Positions 50,553-60,262 are shown, numbered from the stretch's first letter. The stretch is DNA of 64,000 bases from CALXXL01 sp034926605 (GCA_034926605.1 JAYFQV010000010.1:62001-126000); one strand, 5' to 3'. Numbers and translations: made by a program. The notes: generated by a model from the sequence alone, not told the origin.

Positions 50553-51646
50553 ATTCCCACCTCGTCGATGATTTGCAGCCCGTCGATCTTTTCGATTCCG
50601 AGACCGGGGGTTTTGGGCAGAATTATGTCGGCTCCGGCAAATGTCGTGCCGCCGGCCACCGGGTTTTCCGCCGCCAGCATCGGCCCGTCGAGGTCGAAGT
50701 GGGTCACGTTGTATCTCGCGGCCGCGAAACAGGCTCCAGCCGCCACGCTGACCGGGCCTTCGAGCATGCAGCCCATCATGCAGTTGCGGCCGTAAAGCGC
50801 AGCGAGGTCGGCGATCATCAGCGCGCTGGTGATGCCGGCTGATTTCATCAGTTTTATATTGATCATCGAGGCGGCGTCGGCCTCCAGCAGATTTATCGCG
50901 TCACGCGGGGAGAACACGGCCTCGTCCGCCAGTACCGGGGTGGCGATGCTGCGCGACACCTTGGCCAGACCTTCCAGGTCATGCGACCGTACCGGTTGTT
51001 CGAGATAGTCGAACACCAGCCCGGCGGCCTCCAGCGCACGCATTGCCGAAATCGCTTCCGAGGGGGTCCATCCCTGATTGGCGTCCACCGATATGGCGGC
51101 GTCGCCCCCCACCGCGTCGCGGATTGCGGTGAGGCGGTCCACATCCTCCTCGGCGTTGAGACCCACCTTTACTTTGAGATGGTCGAACCCGCGCCGCACG
51201 GCCTCGCGCGCGTCGCCCGTCATCTTGTCGATGCTGCCGATGCTGATGGTGAGGTCGGTTTTCAAGCGGTCTTTCGAGGCGCCGAGCGCGCGGTGCAGCG
51301 GCATTCTCATCTGTTTGGCCCGGAGGTCGTAAAGCGCGATTTCGAATGCGGCCTTTGGGGAAGTGTTGCCGGGAAGGGCGTCGGCCACGGTTCTGAGCAG
51401 GTCGTTGAAGTCTTCCATCTTCCGCCCCAGCAGCAGCGGGGCGATCACGTGAAATGCCGCGTCGATGGATTCCAGAGTGTCTCCGGTGATTGCCCGGGTC
51501 GGCGGAGCTTCGCCGTAGCCGCGCCCTTCGGATGTTTCCATCACGATTACCGCGTCTTCAATCGCTTCCACCCGCCGCAACGCGGTCACAAACGGGGTGC
51601 GCAACGGAATCCGTATCCGCGCCAGCGTTACTTTTTCTATTTTCAT
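50549..51646 (-). CDS. Dipeptide epimerase (L-Ala-D/L-Glu epimerase-like, enolase superfamily)
   Basis: A 365-residue enolase-superfamily enzyme. Catalytic elements are the KxK of HLKVKVG (about residues 160-166), metal ligands Asp (VDANQGW), Glu (LEQPV) and Asp/Glu (ADEAVF), the opposite Lys in INIKLMKSAGI, and a C-terminal FDLDGP that is a hallmark of dipeptide epimerases (binding of the dipeptide amino group). Such enzymes convert L-Ala-D-Glu from peptidoglycan to L-Ala-L-Glu for recycling. Two starts fit: ATG 51646 (MKIEKV, chosen) or ATG 51658. Confidence 0.85.
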   Translation of the reverse strand: MKIEKVTLARIRIPLRTPFVTALRRVEAIEDAVIVMETSEGRGYGEAPPTRAITGDTLESIDAAFHVIAPLLLGRKMEDFNDLLRTVADALPGNTSPKAAFEIALYDLRAKQMRMPLHRALGASKDRLKTDLTISIGSIDKMTGDAREAVRRGFDHLKVKVGLNAEEDVDRLTAIRDAVGGDAAISVDANQGWTPSEAISAMRALEAAGLVFDYLEQPVRSHDLEGLAKVSRSIATPVLADEAVFSPRDAINLLEADAASMINIKLMKSAGITSALMIADLAALYGRNCMMGCMLEGPVSVAAGACFAAARYNVTHFDLDGPMLAAENPVAGGTTFAGADIILPKTPGLGIEKIDGLQIIDEVGI

Positions 51647-51738
51647 AATACCCGCCATTTATTTCCGAAAATATACCACCGCAACGGGTAAGAGTCAAAC
51701 CGGGGCGAAGAAAGAACGAAAAAAATTGAAATATAAAG

Positions 51739-51766
51739 TTGAAAAAAACACGGTTGTGAGTAAATT
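51739..51766 (+). promoter_or_regulatory. Candidate promoter of the EIIA-pyrE-secA run
   Basis: TTGAAA (51739-51744), 16-bp spacer, TAAATT (51761-51766), in the 190-bp AT-rich gap. Two A7 tracts lie at 51719-51725 and 51742-51748. No gene or RNA structure is seen in this gap. Confidence 0.4.
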
Positions 51767-51836
51767 ATATCGTGTTTGCAAATGATATTTGGTTTTAAGG
51801 TTAATATAAAACGATCAGACAGTTCGGAGGAAAGCC

Positions 51837-52304
51837 ATGAAGGTCTCGTTCACCAAGTACATCGACGCCAACTCTATTGTAGTGCTCAAAGGCAAGAACA
51901 AGCTTGAAGTGCTCAATGAAATCATCTCCAAGGCTGCCGAGCTTTCGCAGCTGGATCGGGACCTCATCTTCCGGCTTACCTGGAAGCGCGAGCAGATGAT
52001 GACCACCGGTGTCGGCAACGGTCTTGGTCTGCCGCACATTCGCGTCAACAACATTCCCGAACCGGTTATCATCGTCGGCGTCTGCACCGAGCCGATCGCC
52101 GACTACCAGAGCCAGGACGACCAGCCCGTGCGCGTGATCGTCTATATCATGGCCGCCGACGAGCGTCCGGAAGAGTATCTCCAGCTGCTCGGCTCGGTGT
52201 CGCGCACGCTCCGCAATCCCGACGTTATCAAGGAAATCGTTGACAGCATCGGCAGCGTCGAGCAGATTCTCAAGGTAATCAAGCGGCAGCAGGACGGCGA
52301 GTAG
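51837..52304 (+). CDS. ptsN: PTS EIIA-type protein (PtsN-like)
   Basis: A 155-residue PTS EIIA domain of the nitrogen/fructose type. The phosphorylatable His67 is in GNGLGLPHIRV. Family segments include MMTTGVGNGLGLPH and VRVIVYIMAADERPEEYLQLL. It stands alone without a membrane EIIBC, which points to a regulatory EIIA-Ntr-like role rather than sugar uptake. The ptsP/ptsO genes are not in the window. An AGGAGGAAAG-like site precedes the start. Two Mets at residues 54-55 precede the His loop. Confidence 0.85.
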   Translation: MKVSFTKYIDANSIVVLKGKNKLEVLNEIISKAAELSQLDRDLIFRLTWKREQMMTTGVGNGLGLPHIRVNNIPEPVIIVGVCTEPIADYQSQDDQPVRVIVYIMAADERPEEYLQLLGSVSRTLRNPDVIKEIVDSIGSVEQILKVIKRQQDGE

Positions 52305-52309
52305 TCTAT

Positions 52310-52705
52310 ATGCCCAGTTCTTCAACGGTTGCCGCCGGCAGCCTGGCGCATATCGATTTTCACTGCCTGAATCCGGACTGCGGCGCGGTGGTGAAGTTCG
52401 ATCTGGCGGATGTCAGGAAGCGCGGATTTCAGGCGGTCTGCCCGGAATGCCTCGCAACCTACAAGCTGGACGAAGCCCTGCGCGGCAAACTCATGCGGAT
52501 GCTCTTGCTGGTCGAGGCCATCCGCAACGCCGAGGACATCCTCGGCGACGCCAATGTGGCCATAGCCACCAGAAACGAAGAAATCCGTATTCCGTATGCG
52601 CTGCTGCTCACCCGGCTGAACACTATAATCACTCTCGAATTCGGCGGGCATAAGGTGGACTTCCATTTGTGGATCGAACCCTCCTCGCCGGAGACTTTCA
52701 GGTAG
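52310..52705 (+). CDS. Zn-ribbon-containing conserved hypothetical protein
   Basis: A 131-residue soluble protein 5 bp after the EIIA gene. Its N-terminal half has HCLNPDCGAVVKFDLADV and AVCPECLATYKLD (about residues 18-52), a CxxxxC ... CxxC zinc-ribbon-like set. The C-terminal half is mixed helix and strand (LLLTRLNTIITLEFGGHKVDFHLWIE). I do not know the family. It lies between ptsN-like and pyrE genes and is probably co-expressed with both. No DNA-binding helix-turn-helix is obvious. Confidence 0.55.
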   Translation: MPSSSTVAAGSLAHIDFHCLNPDCGAVVKFDLADVRKRGFQAVCPECLATYKLDEALRGKLMRMLLLVEAIRNAEDILGDANVAIATRNEEIRIPYALLLTRLNTIITLEFGGHKVDFHLWIEPSSPETFR

Positions 52706-52726
52706 ATTTTTCAAAGGAAATTCATC

Positions 52727-53293
52727 ATGACCGAAGCTGAGATAATCAAGATATTCGAAGACTCCAAGGCGTTGCTCACCGGCCACTTCCAGCTGCGCAG
52801 CGGCAAGCACAGCAACCGCTTCTTTCAGGCGGCGCTTCTGCTGCAGTACCCGGATAGGGCCGAAACCCTGTGCCGCCTTCTCGCGGACAAGTTCCGCAAC
52901 AGCGGCGCGGTTACCGTGATCTCCCCCGCCGTCGGCGGACTGATCGTGGGGCAGGAGGTTGCGCGGGCGCTCGGCGTGCGCGCGATTTTCGCCGACAAAG
53001 ACAATAACCGCCTGATCCTGAAACGCGGATTTACCCTTGCTCCCGGCGAAAAAGTGCTGGTGGCGGAGGACGTGATAACCGAGGGCGGCCGGGTCAAGGA
53101 GACTATCGAGCTGGTCAGAAGCTTCGGCGCGGATCCGGTGGGCGTGGCGGTGCTGGTGGACCGCTCCGGCGGCAAGGCGACTTTCGATGTGCCGCATGAA
53201 AGTTTGCTCAAGCTGTCGCTGCCGACCTGGGAGTCGGCCGACTGCCCGCTGTGCAAAGAGGGCGCTCCGATCGACCGCCCCGGCTCCAAATAG
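52727..53293 (+). CDS. pyrE: Orotate phosphoribosyltransferase
   Basis: A 188-residue enzyme that joins orotate to PRPP to give OMP. Motifs are HFQLRSGKHSNRFFQAALLL (about residues 20-39), a substrate stretch AVGGLIVGQEVARALG, and the PRPP loop VLVAEDVITEGGRVKET (about 106-122). It ends with a CPLCKEG segment. Unlike pyrR-pyrB-pyrC it lies 28 kb away, beside secA. An AAAGGAAA ribosome binding site precedes the ATG. Confidence 0.93.
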   Translation: MTEAEIIKIFEDSKALLTGHFQLRSGKHSNRFFQAALLLQYPDRAETLCRLLADKFRNSGAVTVISPAVGGLIVGQEVARALGVRAIFADKDNNRLILKRGFTLAPGEKVLVAEDVITEGGRVKETIELVRSFGADPVGVAVLVDRSGGKATFDVPHESLLKLSLPTWESADCPLCKEGAPIDRPGSK

Positions 53294-53355
53294 TTTTTTT
53301 GCACGCGAACAATTTTTAACGCGGTTGTCTGCTTTTCGCGAGGAGGGAAAGCCAA

Positions 53356-56283
53356 GTGATCAATTATATTCTCAAAAAGATTTTCGGCACCAAGTCTGAA
53401 CGCGATCTGCGGAAAATGATGCCGCTGGTGCGGAAGATCAACGCGCTGGAAGCGGAATATCAGAAGCTGAGCGAGGACGAACTCAAGCACAAGACGGTTG
53501 AATTCAAGGAACGGCTTCAGCGCGGCGAAACCACGCAGGACATTCTGTGCGAGGCTTTCGCGGTGGTCAAAAACGCCTGCCGCCGGCTGGTGGGGCGGGA
53601 GGTCGATGTCTGCGGCCAGAAGCTGGTCTGGGACATGGTGCCGTTCGACGTCCAGATACTCGGCGGCATCGCGCTTGAATGGGGTAACATCGCGGAGATG
53701 GCAACCGGCGAAGGCAAAACGCTGGTGGCGACCATGCCGCTTTACCTGAACGCGCTTACCGGCAGGAATTGCCAGCTGGTTACCGTGAACGATTACCTGG
53801 CCCGCCGCGACTCCGAATGGATGGGCGCGGTCTACAAATATCTCGGGCTCACCGTGGGCTGCCTCCAGAACATGATGTCTCCGGATCAGCGCCGCGAGCA
53901 GTACGCCTGCGACATAACCTACGGCACCAACAGCGAATTCGGCTTCGACTATCTGCGCGACATGGGCATGGCCACCGATCGCAGCCAGCTGGTGCAGCGG
54001 GACTACTACTACGCGATCGTCGACGAGATCGACTCCATTCTGATCGACGAGGCCCGTACCCCGCTGATCATTTCCGGCCCGGTCGCCTACGAGACCAAAC
54101 AGCAGTTCAGCGAGCTGATCGACGCGGTGGAAAAGGTGTTCAAGCTTCAGAACGAAGTCTGTTCCGACCTCGCGCGCGAAGCCCGCGAGATACTCGAACG
54201 CGAGAAGCAGACTCCCGAAGACCACGAGAGAGCCATTGAAAAGCTGCTTCAGGTCCGCTTCGGCCTGCCGACCCACAAGGTGCTGATGCGAATTCTGGAG
54301 GATGGCGCCATTCTCAAGGAGGTCGAACGTTACGAGTCACGTGTCCGCAGCAACGCCAACCAGGGTATGCTGCAGGAGGTGCAGAGCGCGCTCTATTTCG
54401 TGATCGACGAAAAGGGGCAGTCTTCCGACCTTACCGAACGCGGCCGCCTGGCGATTTCTCCCAACGATCCCGGCGCGTTCGTGATGCCGGACCTGCTGAT
54501 GGGCATTCACGAACTCGATGCCGACACTTCCCTTTCCGAGCTGGAGCGCAGCGAAAAGCGCGCCAAGTTCGAAGAGGAGTTCAGTTACAAGAGCGAGCGG
54601 CTGCACAGTCTTTCGCAGCTGCTCAAGGCCTACTGCCTGTTCGAGCGCGACGTTCATTATGTCGTCCAGCAGGGCAAGGTCATGATTGTGGACGAGCACA
54701 CCGGCCGCCTGATGCCGGGCCGCCGTTTCAACGACGGGCTGCACCAGGCGCTGGAGGCCAAGGAAAAGGTCAAGATCGAGCCCGAGACCCAGACGCTTGC
54801 CACCATCACCATTCAGAACTATTTCCGCATGTACGAAAAGCTGGCCGGTATGACTGGTACCGCCGAAACCGAGGCCAACGAATTCCACCAGATATACAAA
54901 CTGGACGTGATCGTAATTCCCACCAATCGTCCGTGCATCCGCAAGGATCAGCGCAACTCAATATTCAAGACCCGCCGCGAGAAGTTCAACGCTATCGTGG
55001 ATGAGGTGGTCAGAAGGCACGAGAAGGGGCAGCCGGTGCTGTTGGGCACCATCTCGGTTGAAGATTCCGAAATTCTGAGCCGCATGCTCAAACGGGTTAA
55101 CATTCCGCACAACGTGCTCAACGCCAAAAACCATCAGCACGAGGCCGAGATCGTGGCCCGGGCCGGTCAGAAAGGCGCGGTGACGGTGGCCACCAACATG
55201 GCGGGCCGCGGTACCGACATCAAGCTGGGCGCCGGCGTGGTGGATGTGGGCGGACTGTTCGTGATCGGCAGTTCGCGGCACGATTCCCGGCGAATCGACC
55301 GGCAGCTGCGCGGCCGCTGTTCCCGCCAGGGCGACCCCGGCGAGTCGAAGTTCTACGTGTCGCTGGAAGACAATCTTATGCGCCTGTTCGGTTCCGACCG
55401 CATCATCAAGATCTTCGACCGTTTCGGCATTGAGGAGGGCGACGAACTTCAGTCCACCTGGCTCGACCGCGCGATCGAGACCGCTCAGCAGCGGGTGGAG
55501 CAGCAGCACTTCTCGATCCGCAAACGCACGCTGGACTTCGACGACGTGATGAATAAGCAGCGCGAGGTGATTTACGGGCTGCGCAAGGAAGCGTTGCTGT
55601 CCGACAATCCGCACGACACTTTGTTCATGGTGCTGGAAAACTGTATCGACGCCAAGATCGAGGAGCTGGTGCTTGCCCGCAATGAACGGAGCGACGGTGC
55701 CGGCGGCATTGATTTCACCCGGCTGATCGGCTGGCTCAACCTCACGTTCCCGATCCCGTTCAAGGTTGAGGACATGACCGCCGGCGTCGAGGGCGGCACC
55801 CTGACCGACAAGGACGCGCTGGTGGTTCAGATTACCAAGCGCATCGAAGAGCTTTACATCCAGAAGAATGAGCCGCTGCCTCCGGGCCAGCGGGTTTACC
55901 TGGAGCGGCATGTGATGCTGGACGCTATCGACCGCCACTGGCAGATACACCTTTATACCATGGATCATCTGCGCACCAGCATCAATCTGCGGGTCTACGC
56001 GCAGAAAGATCCGCTGGTGGAGTACAAGCAGGAGGCCTACAAGGCATTCAATGCGCTGATGAGCGCGGTGGAAATGGAGGTGGCGCAAAATCTGTTCCGC
56101 GCCACCGTGGCCACCCTGAACGCGTTCGCCAAGATTTTGTCCAGCTGGCCCAAGGAAATGATTCATAAGACCTTCGGGCAGTTCGACTTTTCCGGTCTCA
56201 TGGCCGCGGCCGATGACGGCGGCGAAGCCTCCGACTCCACTACCCACCAGCCTGCGCAGAAAAACAGAAAGGGCGGCAGATGA
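53356..56283 (+). CDS. secA: SecA preprotein translocase ATPase
   Basis: A 975-residue SecA motor that pushes preproteins through SecYEG. Walker A GEGKTLVATMPL (about residue 118), DEAD-like VDEIDSILIDEARTPLIISG (about 220-239), GRGTDIKLG, and the GRCSRQGDPGESKFY motif VI. The helical scaffold with QRVEQQHFSIRK (about 712) is present. GTG 53356 is the start, with AGGAGGG 9 bases upstream. The C-terminal Cys-rich zinc tail (CxCxSGxxxxxCH) that binds SecB is missing; the protein ends in a short basic segment, QPAQKNRKGGR. The stop overlaps the purL start by 4 bp. Confidence 0.96.
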   Translation: MINYILKKIFGTKSERDLRKMMPLVRKINALEAEYQKLSEDELKHKTVEFKERLQRGETTQDILCEAFAVVKNACRRLVGREVDVCGQKLVWDMVPFDVQILGGIALEWGNIAEMATGEGKTLVATMPLYLNALTGRNCQLVTVNDYLARRDSEWMGAVYKYLGLTVGCLQNMMSPDQRREQYACDITYGTNSEFGFDYLRDMGMATDRSQLVQRDYYYAIVDEIDSILIDEARTPLIISGPVAYETKQQFSELIDAVEKVFKLQNEVCSDLAREAREILEREKQTPEDHERAIEKLLQVRFGLPTHKVLMRILEDGAILKEVERYESRVRSNANQGMLQEVQSALYFVIDEKGQSSDLTERGRLAISPNDPGAFVMPDLLMGIHELDADTSLSELERSEKRAKFEEEFSYKSERLHSLSQLLKAYCLFERDVHYVVQQGKVMIVDEHTGRLMPGRRFNDGLHQALEAKEKVKIEPETQTLATITIQNYFRMYEKLAGMTGTAETEANEFHQIYKLDVIVIPTNRPCIRKDQRNSIFKTRREKFNAIVDEVVRRHEKGQPVLLGTISVEDSEILSRMLKRVNIPHNVLNAKNHQHEAEIVARAGQKGAVTVATNMAGRGTDIKLGAGVVDVGGLFVIGSSRHDSRRIDRQLRGRCSRQGDPGESKFYVSLEDNLMRLFGSDRIIKIFDRFGIEEGDELQSTWLDRAIETAQQRVEQQHFSIRKRTLDFDDVMNKQREVIYGLRKEALLSDNPHDTLFMVLENCIDAKIEELVLARNERSDGAGGIDFTRLIGWLNLTFPIPFKVEDMTAGVEGGTLTDKDALVVQITKRIEELYIQKNEPLPPGQRVYLERHVMLDAIDRHWQIHLYTMDHLRTSINLRVYAQKDPLVEYKQEAYKAFNALMSAVEMEVAQNLFRATVATLNAFAKILSSWPKEMIHKTFGQFDFSGLMAAADDGGEASDSTTHQPAQKNRKGGR

Positions 56284-59252
56284 ATACGTTCCGTATAGAA
56301 ATATCGCCATTGAGCCGTTGGAGAGACGCCCGCGGCGAGGGTGTGAAACGTGAAGTGGCTGATTTCCTCGGCATCGAGGTGGACAAGGTCGTCACCCGCG
56401 ACGTTTATACCGTTATGGCCGACATCACGCCCGAAGAGGCGCGCAAGGTCGGCGAGTATCTGTTCAACCCGGTGCTACAGGAGGTGCGGGTGGCCGAAGG
56501 CGCCACCATGCCGCCGAACGCCGACTGCGATTTTCTGGTGGCGGTGGGGTTCAAGCCGGGCGTGACCGACAACGTCGGCCGTTCCGCCCACGAGGCGATC
56601 GGCGACATCGTCGGGCGCAAACTTGAAAAGGACGAGCAGATATTCAGCAGTATCGAATACCTGCTTTCCGGCGGGCGGCTCACTCCCGAGCAGGTCAACC
56701 GGATTGCGCGCGGCTTTCTGGCCAATGAACTGATTCAGTCGGTGCGGGTGTATTCGCGTGCCGATCTTGCCAGCCCGCTGCCGCTGAATCTGCCGTTGGT
56801 GAACGCCACCGGCAGCGTGCCGGTGCGTACCTGGGACCTCAACGTTCCGGACGAGGAACTGCTGAACATTTCCCGCAAAGGGATTCTGGCGCTGTCGCTC
56901 GACGAGATGAAGGTTATTCAGGCCTATTTCAACTCGGCGGAGGGGCGTGCGAAATATCATCTGTCCGGCGAGCCGACCGATGTGGAGCTGGAAGTGCTGG
57001 CCCAGACCTGGAGCGAACACTGCAAGCACAAGATATTCGACGCTATCGTCAATTACAAGGACCTGGACGAGGGCACCGAACAGCGGATCGTCTCCTGCTA
57101 CAAGAGTTTCATCAAACGCAGCACCAATGAGATCGGCGAAGAGGTCGATTTCCTGGTTTCGGTGTTCCACGACAACGCCGGCGTGATTACCTTCAATGAC
57201 AGCCTCGACCTAGTGTATAAGGTCGAAACCCATAACAGCCCCTCCGCACTCGACCCCTACGGCGGCGCCATGACCGGCATCGTGGGCGTGAACCGCGACC
57301 CGCTCGGCACCGGGCAGGGCGCCGATCTGCTGATCAACGTGTGGGGCTACTGCCTCGGCTCACCGTTCACCGATCCCAAGGATGTGCCGGATGGCCTGCT
57401 GCATCCGCGCCGTCTGCGCGACGGTGTCCACAAGGGCGTGATCGACGGCGGCAACCAGAGCGGCATCCCCTACGGCTACGGCTGGGAATATTTCGATGAG
57501 CGCTACCTGGGCAAGCCGCTGGTTTACTGCGGCACGGTGGGCACGCTGCCAAAAGAGATCAACGGGGTCAAGGGCTATGACAAGTCGATCAAGCCGGGCG
57601 ACCTGGTGGTGATGGGCGGCGGACGCATCGGCAAGGACGGCATCCACGGCGCCACTTTCTCCAGCGAGGAGCTGCACAAGGACAGTCCGGTGCAGGCGGT
57701 TCAGATCGGCGACCCGATCACCCAGAAGAAACTCAGCGACTTCATTTACGAGGCGCGCAGCCGCGGCCTTTATCGCTTCATAACCGACAACGGCGCCGGC
57801 GGTCTTTCTTCCAGCGTCGGCGAGATGGCTGAACTTTGCGGCGGCTGCCGGGTCGATCTGGCCAAGGCTCCGCTGAAATACGCCGGACTCGCCCCGTGGG
57901 AAATCCTGGTTTCCGAGGCGCAGGAGCGCATGAGCTTCGCGGTGCCGCCGGAGAAGATCGTGGAGTTCCGCGAGTTGGCGGCGGCGCGCGACGTGGAGAT
58001 TGCGGTGCTCGGCGAATTTACCGATTCCGGCAAGTTCCATGTCATGTTCAACGGCGAGACCGTTTGCTATCTCGACATCGATTTCATGCACAACGGTCTG
58101 CCCCGGCTGGAACTGAGCGCGGTCTGGAAGCATCCGGAATTTCCGGAACCCCGCTTTTCCCACCGCGATTCGGCTGCCGATCTGGCCGCCATGCTCGGGC
58201 GGCTGAACATCGCCAGCGACGAGACCAAGGCCCGGCAGTACGATCACGAGGTCAAAGGTCTCAGCGTGGTCAAGCCGTTCGTCGGTAAATGCCGAGACGT
58301 GGTGTCGGACGCCACCGTTACCATGATCGCCCCGCTTTCGCGTGAAGGCGTGGTGCTTTCCGCCGCGATCCTGCCGCGTTACAGCGACATCGACACCTAC
58401 TGGATGATGGCTTCGAGCATCGACCTCGCGGTGCGCCGTATCATCGCGGTGGGCGGCAAGCTGGGGCATATCGCCGGTCTGGACAACTTCTGCTGGCCGG
58501 ATCCGGTTCAGAGTGAAAAGACTCCGGACGGCGAATACAAGATGGCTCAGCTGGTGCGCGCCAACCAGGCGCTCTATGAATTTACCAAACTCTACAGGAC
58601 TCCCTGCATTTCCGGCAAGGACTCGATGAAGAACGACTCCACCCGCGGCGGCCGCAAGATTTCGATTCCGCCGTCGGTGCTGTTCAGCGCAATCAGCAAG
58701 ATGGACGATATTTCCAAGGCGGTCACGCTCGACGCCAAGAGGCCCGGCGACCTGGTTTACGTTGTCGGCAACACCGCCGCCGAACTCGGCGGCAGCGAAT
58801 ACTTCGCCATGCTCGGCGGCACCGGCAACGCGGTGCCGAAGGTGGATGCGCCGATGGCGCTGGAAACCTATCGGCGCGTTTCCGAAGTCACCGAAAAAGA
58901 ACTGGCCCGCTCTCTGCATACTCCGGCGCTGGGCGGCATCGGTGTCGGGTTCGCCAAGGTGGCGATGGGCGGACGGCTCGGATTGAGCGTCGATCTCGCC
59001 AAGCTGCCGCTGTCCGGCAAATGCTCCACGATCGAGAAGCTGTTTTCCGAGAGCAACTCGCGTTTCATAGCCACCGTGGCTCCGCAGGATGCCGCGGCGT
59101 TCGAGTCGCTGCTTTCAGGCGTGCCGTTCGCGTGCGTGGGCGAAGTGACCGCCGAACCGGTGCTTGCCATTGTCGACGGCGCCAAACCGGTGGCCGGGAT
59201 TTCGGTGGACGCTCTGGTGGAAAACTATAAAGCCACGCTCGGCGGGATGTGA
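56280..59252 (+). CDS. purL: Phosphoribosylformylglycinamidine synthase, PurS-PurL fusion without glutaminase
   Basis: A 990-residue FGAM synthase. About residues 1-170 form two PurS-like half-domains (FRIEISPLSRWRDARG; then VAVGFKPGVTDNVGRSAHEAI), like the N-terminal domain of large PurL. The synthetase part has QTWSEHCKHKIFDAIV (about 243-258), VETHNSPSALDPYGGAMTG (about 315-333), GGGRIGKDGIHGATFSSEEL and later ISGKDSMKNDS. It ends at VDALVENYKATLGGM after the second ATP-fold half. The C-terminal glutaminase domain of the ~1300-residue enzymes is absent, so a separate PurQ must supply ammonia; none is in the window. Confidence 0.93.
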   Translation: MNTFRIEISPLSRWRDARGEGVKREVADFLGIEVDKVVTRDVYTVMADITPEEARKVGEYLFNPVLQEVRVAEGATMPPNADCDFLVAVGFKPGVTDNVGRSAHEAIGDIVGRKLEKDEQIFSSIEYLLSGGRLTPEQVNRIARGFLANELIQSVRVYSRADLASPLPLNLPLVNATGSVPVRTWDLNVPDEELLNISRKGILALSLDEMKVIQAYFNSAEGRAKYHLSGEPTDVELEVLAQTWSEHCKHKIFDAIVNYKDLDEGTEQRIVSCYKSFIKRSTNEIGEEVDFLVSVFHDNAGVITFNDSLDLVYKVETHNSPSALDPYGGAMTGIVGVNRDPLGTGQGADLLINVWGYCLGSPFTDPKDVPDGLLHPRRLRDGVHKGVIDGGNQSGIPYGYGWEYFDERYLGKPLVYCGTVGTLPKEINGVKGYDKSIKPGDLVVMGGGRIGKDGIHGATFSSEELHKDSPVQAVQIGDPITQKKLSDFIYEARSRGLYRFITDNGAGGLSSSVGEMAELCGGCRVDLAKAPLKYAGLAPWEILVSEAQERMSFAVPPEKIVEFRELAAARDVEIAVLGEFTDSGKFHVMFNGETVCYLDIDFMHNGLPRLELSAVWKHPEFPEPRFSHRDSAADLAAMLGRLNIASDETKARQYDHEVKGLSVVKPFVGKCRDVVSDATVTMIAPLSREGVVLSAAILPRYSDIDTYWMMASSIDLAVRRIIAVGGKLGHIAGLDNFCWPDPVQSEKTPDGEYKMAQLVRANQALYEFTKLYRTPCISGKDSMKNDSTRGGRKISIPPSVLFSAISKMDDISKAVTLDAKRPGDLVYVVGNTAAELGGSEYFAMLGGTGNAVPKVDAPMALETYRRVSEVTEKELARSLHTPALGGIGVGFAKVAMGGRLGLSVDLAKLPLSGKCSTIEKLFSESNSRFIATVAPQDAAAFESLLSGVPFACVGEVTAEPVLAIVDGAKPVAGISVDALVENYKATLGGM

Positions 59253-59253
59253 T

Positions 59254-60246
59254 TTGAGTCGGTTGTATCCGGATGGGGCTCTTTTGCTGGCGCCGTTGTC
59301 CGGCTACACCGATCTGCCGTTCAGGCGGTCGGTGCGGCGGCATGGCTGCCGCTTCGCATTCACCGAGATGATCGACGCGGCGGCGCTGGTCTATGCCCGC
59401 GCCCGCACCGAAAACATGCTTACGCGCGGCGCAGACGAATCATGGCTGGGCGTCCAGCTGGTTTCCGCCGATGCCGCGCATTTGAAACGCGCGGTGACTA
59501 TACTGAACGGATACGAGTTCGACGTGGTGGATTTCAACCTCGGCTGCCCGGTGCCCAAAGTCACCAAAAAGGGCGCCGGAGCGGCGCTTGGACAGGATGT
59601 TGACCGCGCGCTCGAACTTTTTTCGATTATTGCGGAAGGCTCCCGCTTTCCGGTCACCGCCAAAATTCGTATCCTCGACCGCAGCGATCCCGAACCCACC
59701 CTTCGTCTTGTACGCGGCCTGGCCGCGCGCGGAGCGCGGGCGCTTACCGTGCATGGCCGGTTGCGGGCGGAATTCTATTCCGGCGAACCGGCATATGGCA
59801 TGATCGAGACGGTGGCGCGGGAATTGACCGTTCCGGTTATCGGCAATGGCGGCGTGTTCGGTCGGGCTTCGTTTGATCTCATGCGCGAAGGATGCCCGTC
59901 GGCCGCCGGGGTCATGATCGCCCGCGGGGCGATGGGCAATCCGTGGATATTTTCCGAGCTGGCCGATCCCGATTTTATGCCGCCGACGGTGGACGAACTG
60001 GTGGATGAGGCCGGGCGTCATGTGGAGGATATTTTCGATTTCTACGGTGAGGAAAGGGGCGGGCCGCTTGCGCGCAAGATAGTGCTCGACTATTTCCGGG
60101 GCCGCGGATTCAACGGCGAGTGGCGCGGCCGCGCCGGGTCGTTGTCCACCCGGGCCGAATATCGGGAATACCTCGCTTCGGCTCCGCGATTCCATAGTTC
60201 CGACTATTGGAAAAATCCTCCGGCCGACCGGTTCATACGCGGCTGA
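59254..60246 (+). CDS. tRNA-dihydrouridine synthase
   Basis: A 330-residue FMN enzyme that reduces uridine to dihydrouridine in tRNA. FMN/TIM-barrel landmarks are LAPLSGYTDLPFRRSVRRHG (about residues 12-31), then the active-site Cys in DFNLGCPVPKVTKKGAGAAL (about 92-111), TVHGR, and IGNGGVF with MIARGAMGNPWIF (about 220-240). It starts with TTG at 59254, just 1 base after the purL stop; GGCGGGATG upstream serves as ribosome binding site, and no ATG is available. It is the last gene of the run. The Dus subclass cannot be set here. Confidence 0.88.
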   Translation: MSRLYPDGALLLAPLSGYTDLPFRRSVRRHGCRFAFTEMIDAAALVYARARTENMLTRGADESWLGVQLVSADAAHLKRAVTILNGYEFDVVDFNLGCPVPKVTKKGAGAALGQDVDRALELFSIIAEGSRFPVTAKIRILDRSDPEPTLRLVRGLAARGARALTVHGRLRAEFYSGEPAYGMIETVARELTVPVIGNGGVFGRASFDLMREGCPSAAGVMIARGAMGNPWIFSELADPDFMPPTVDELVDEAGRHVEDIFDFYGEERGGPLARKIVLDYFRGRGFNGEWRGRAGSLSTRAEYREYLASAPRFHSSDYWKNPPADRFIRG

Positions 60247-60262
60247 TTTTTTTGCCGGGGTA

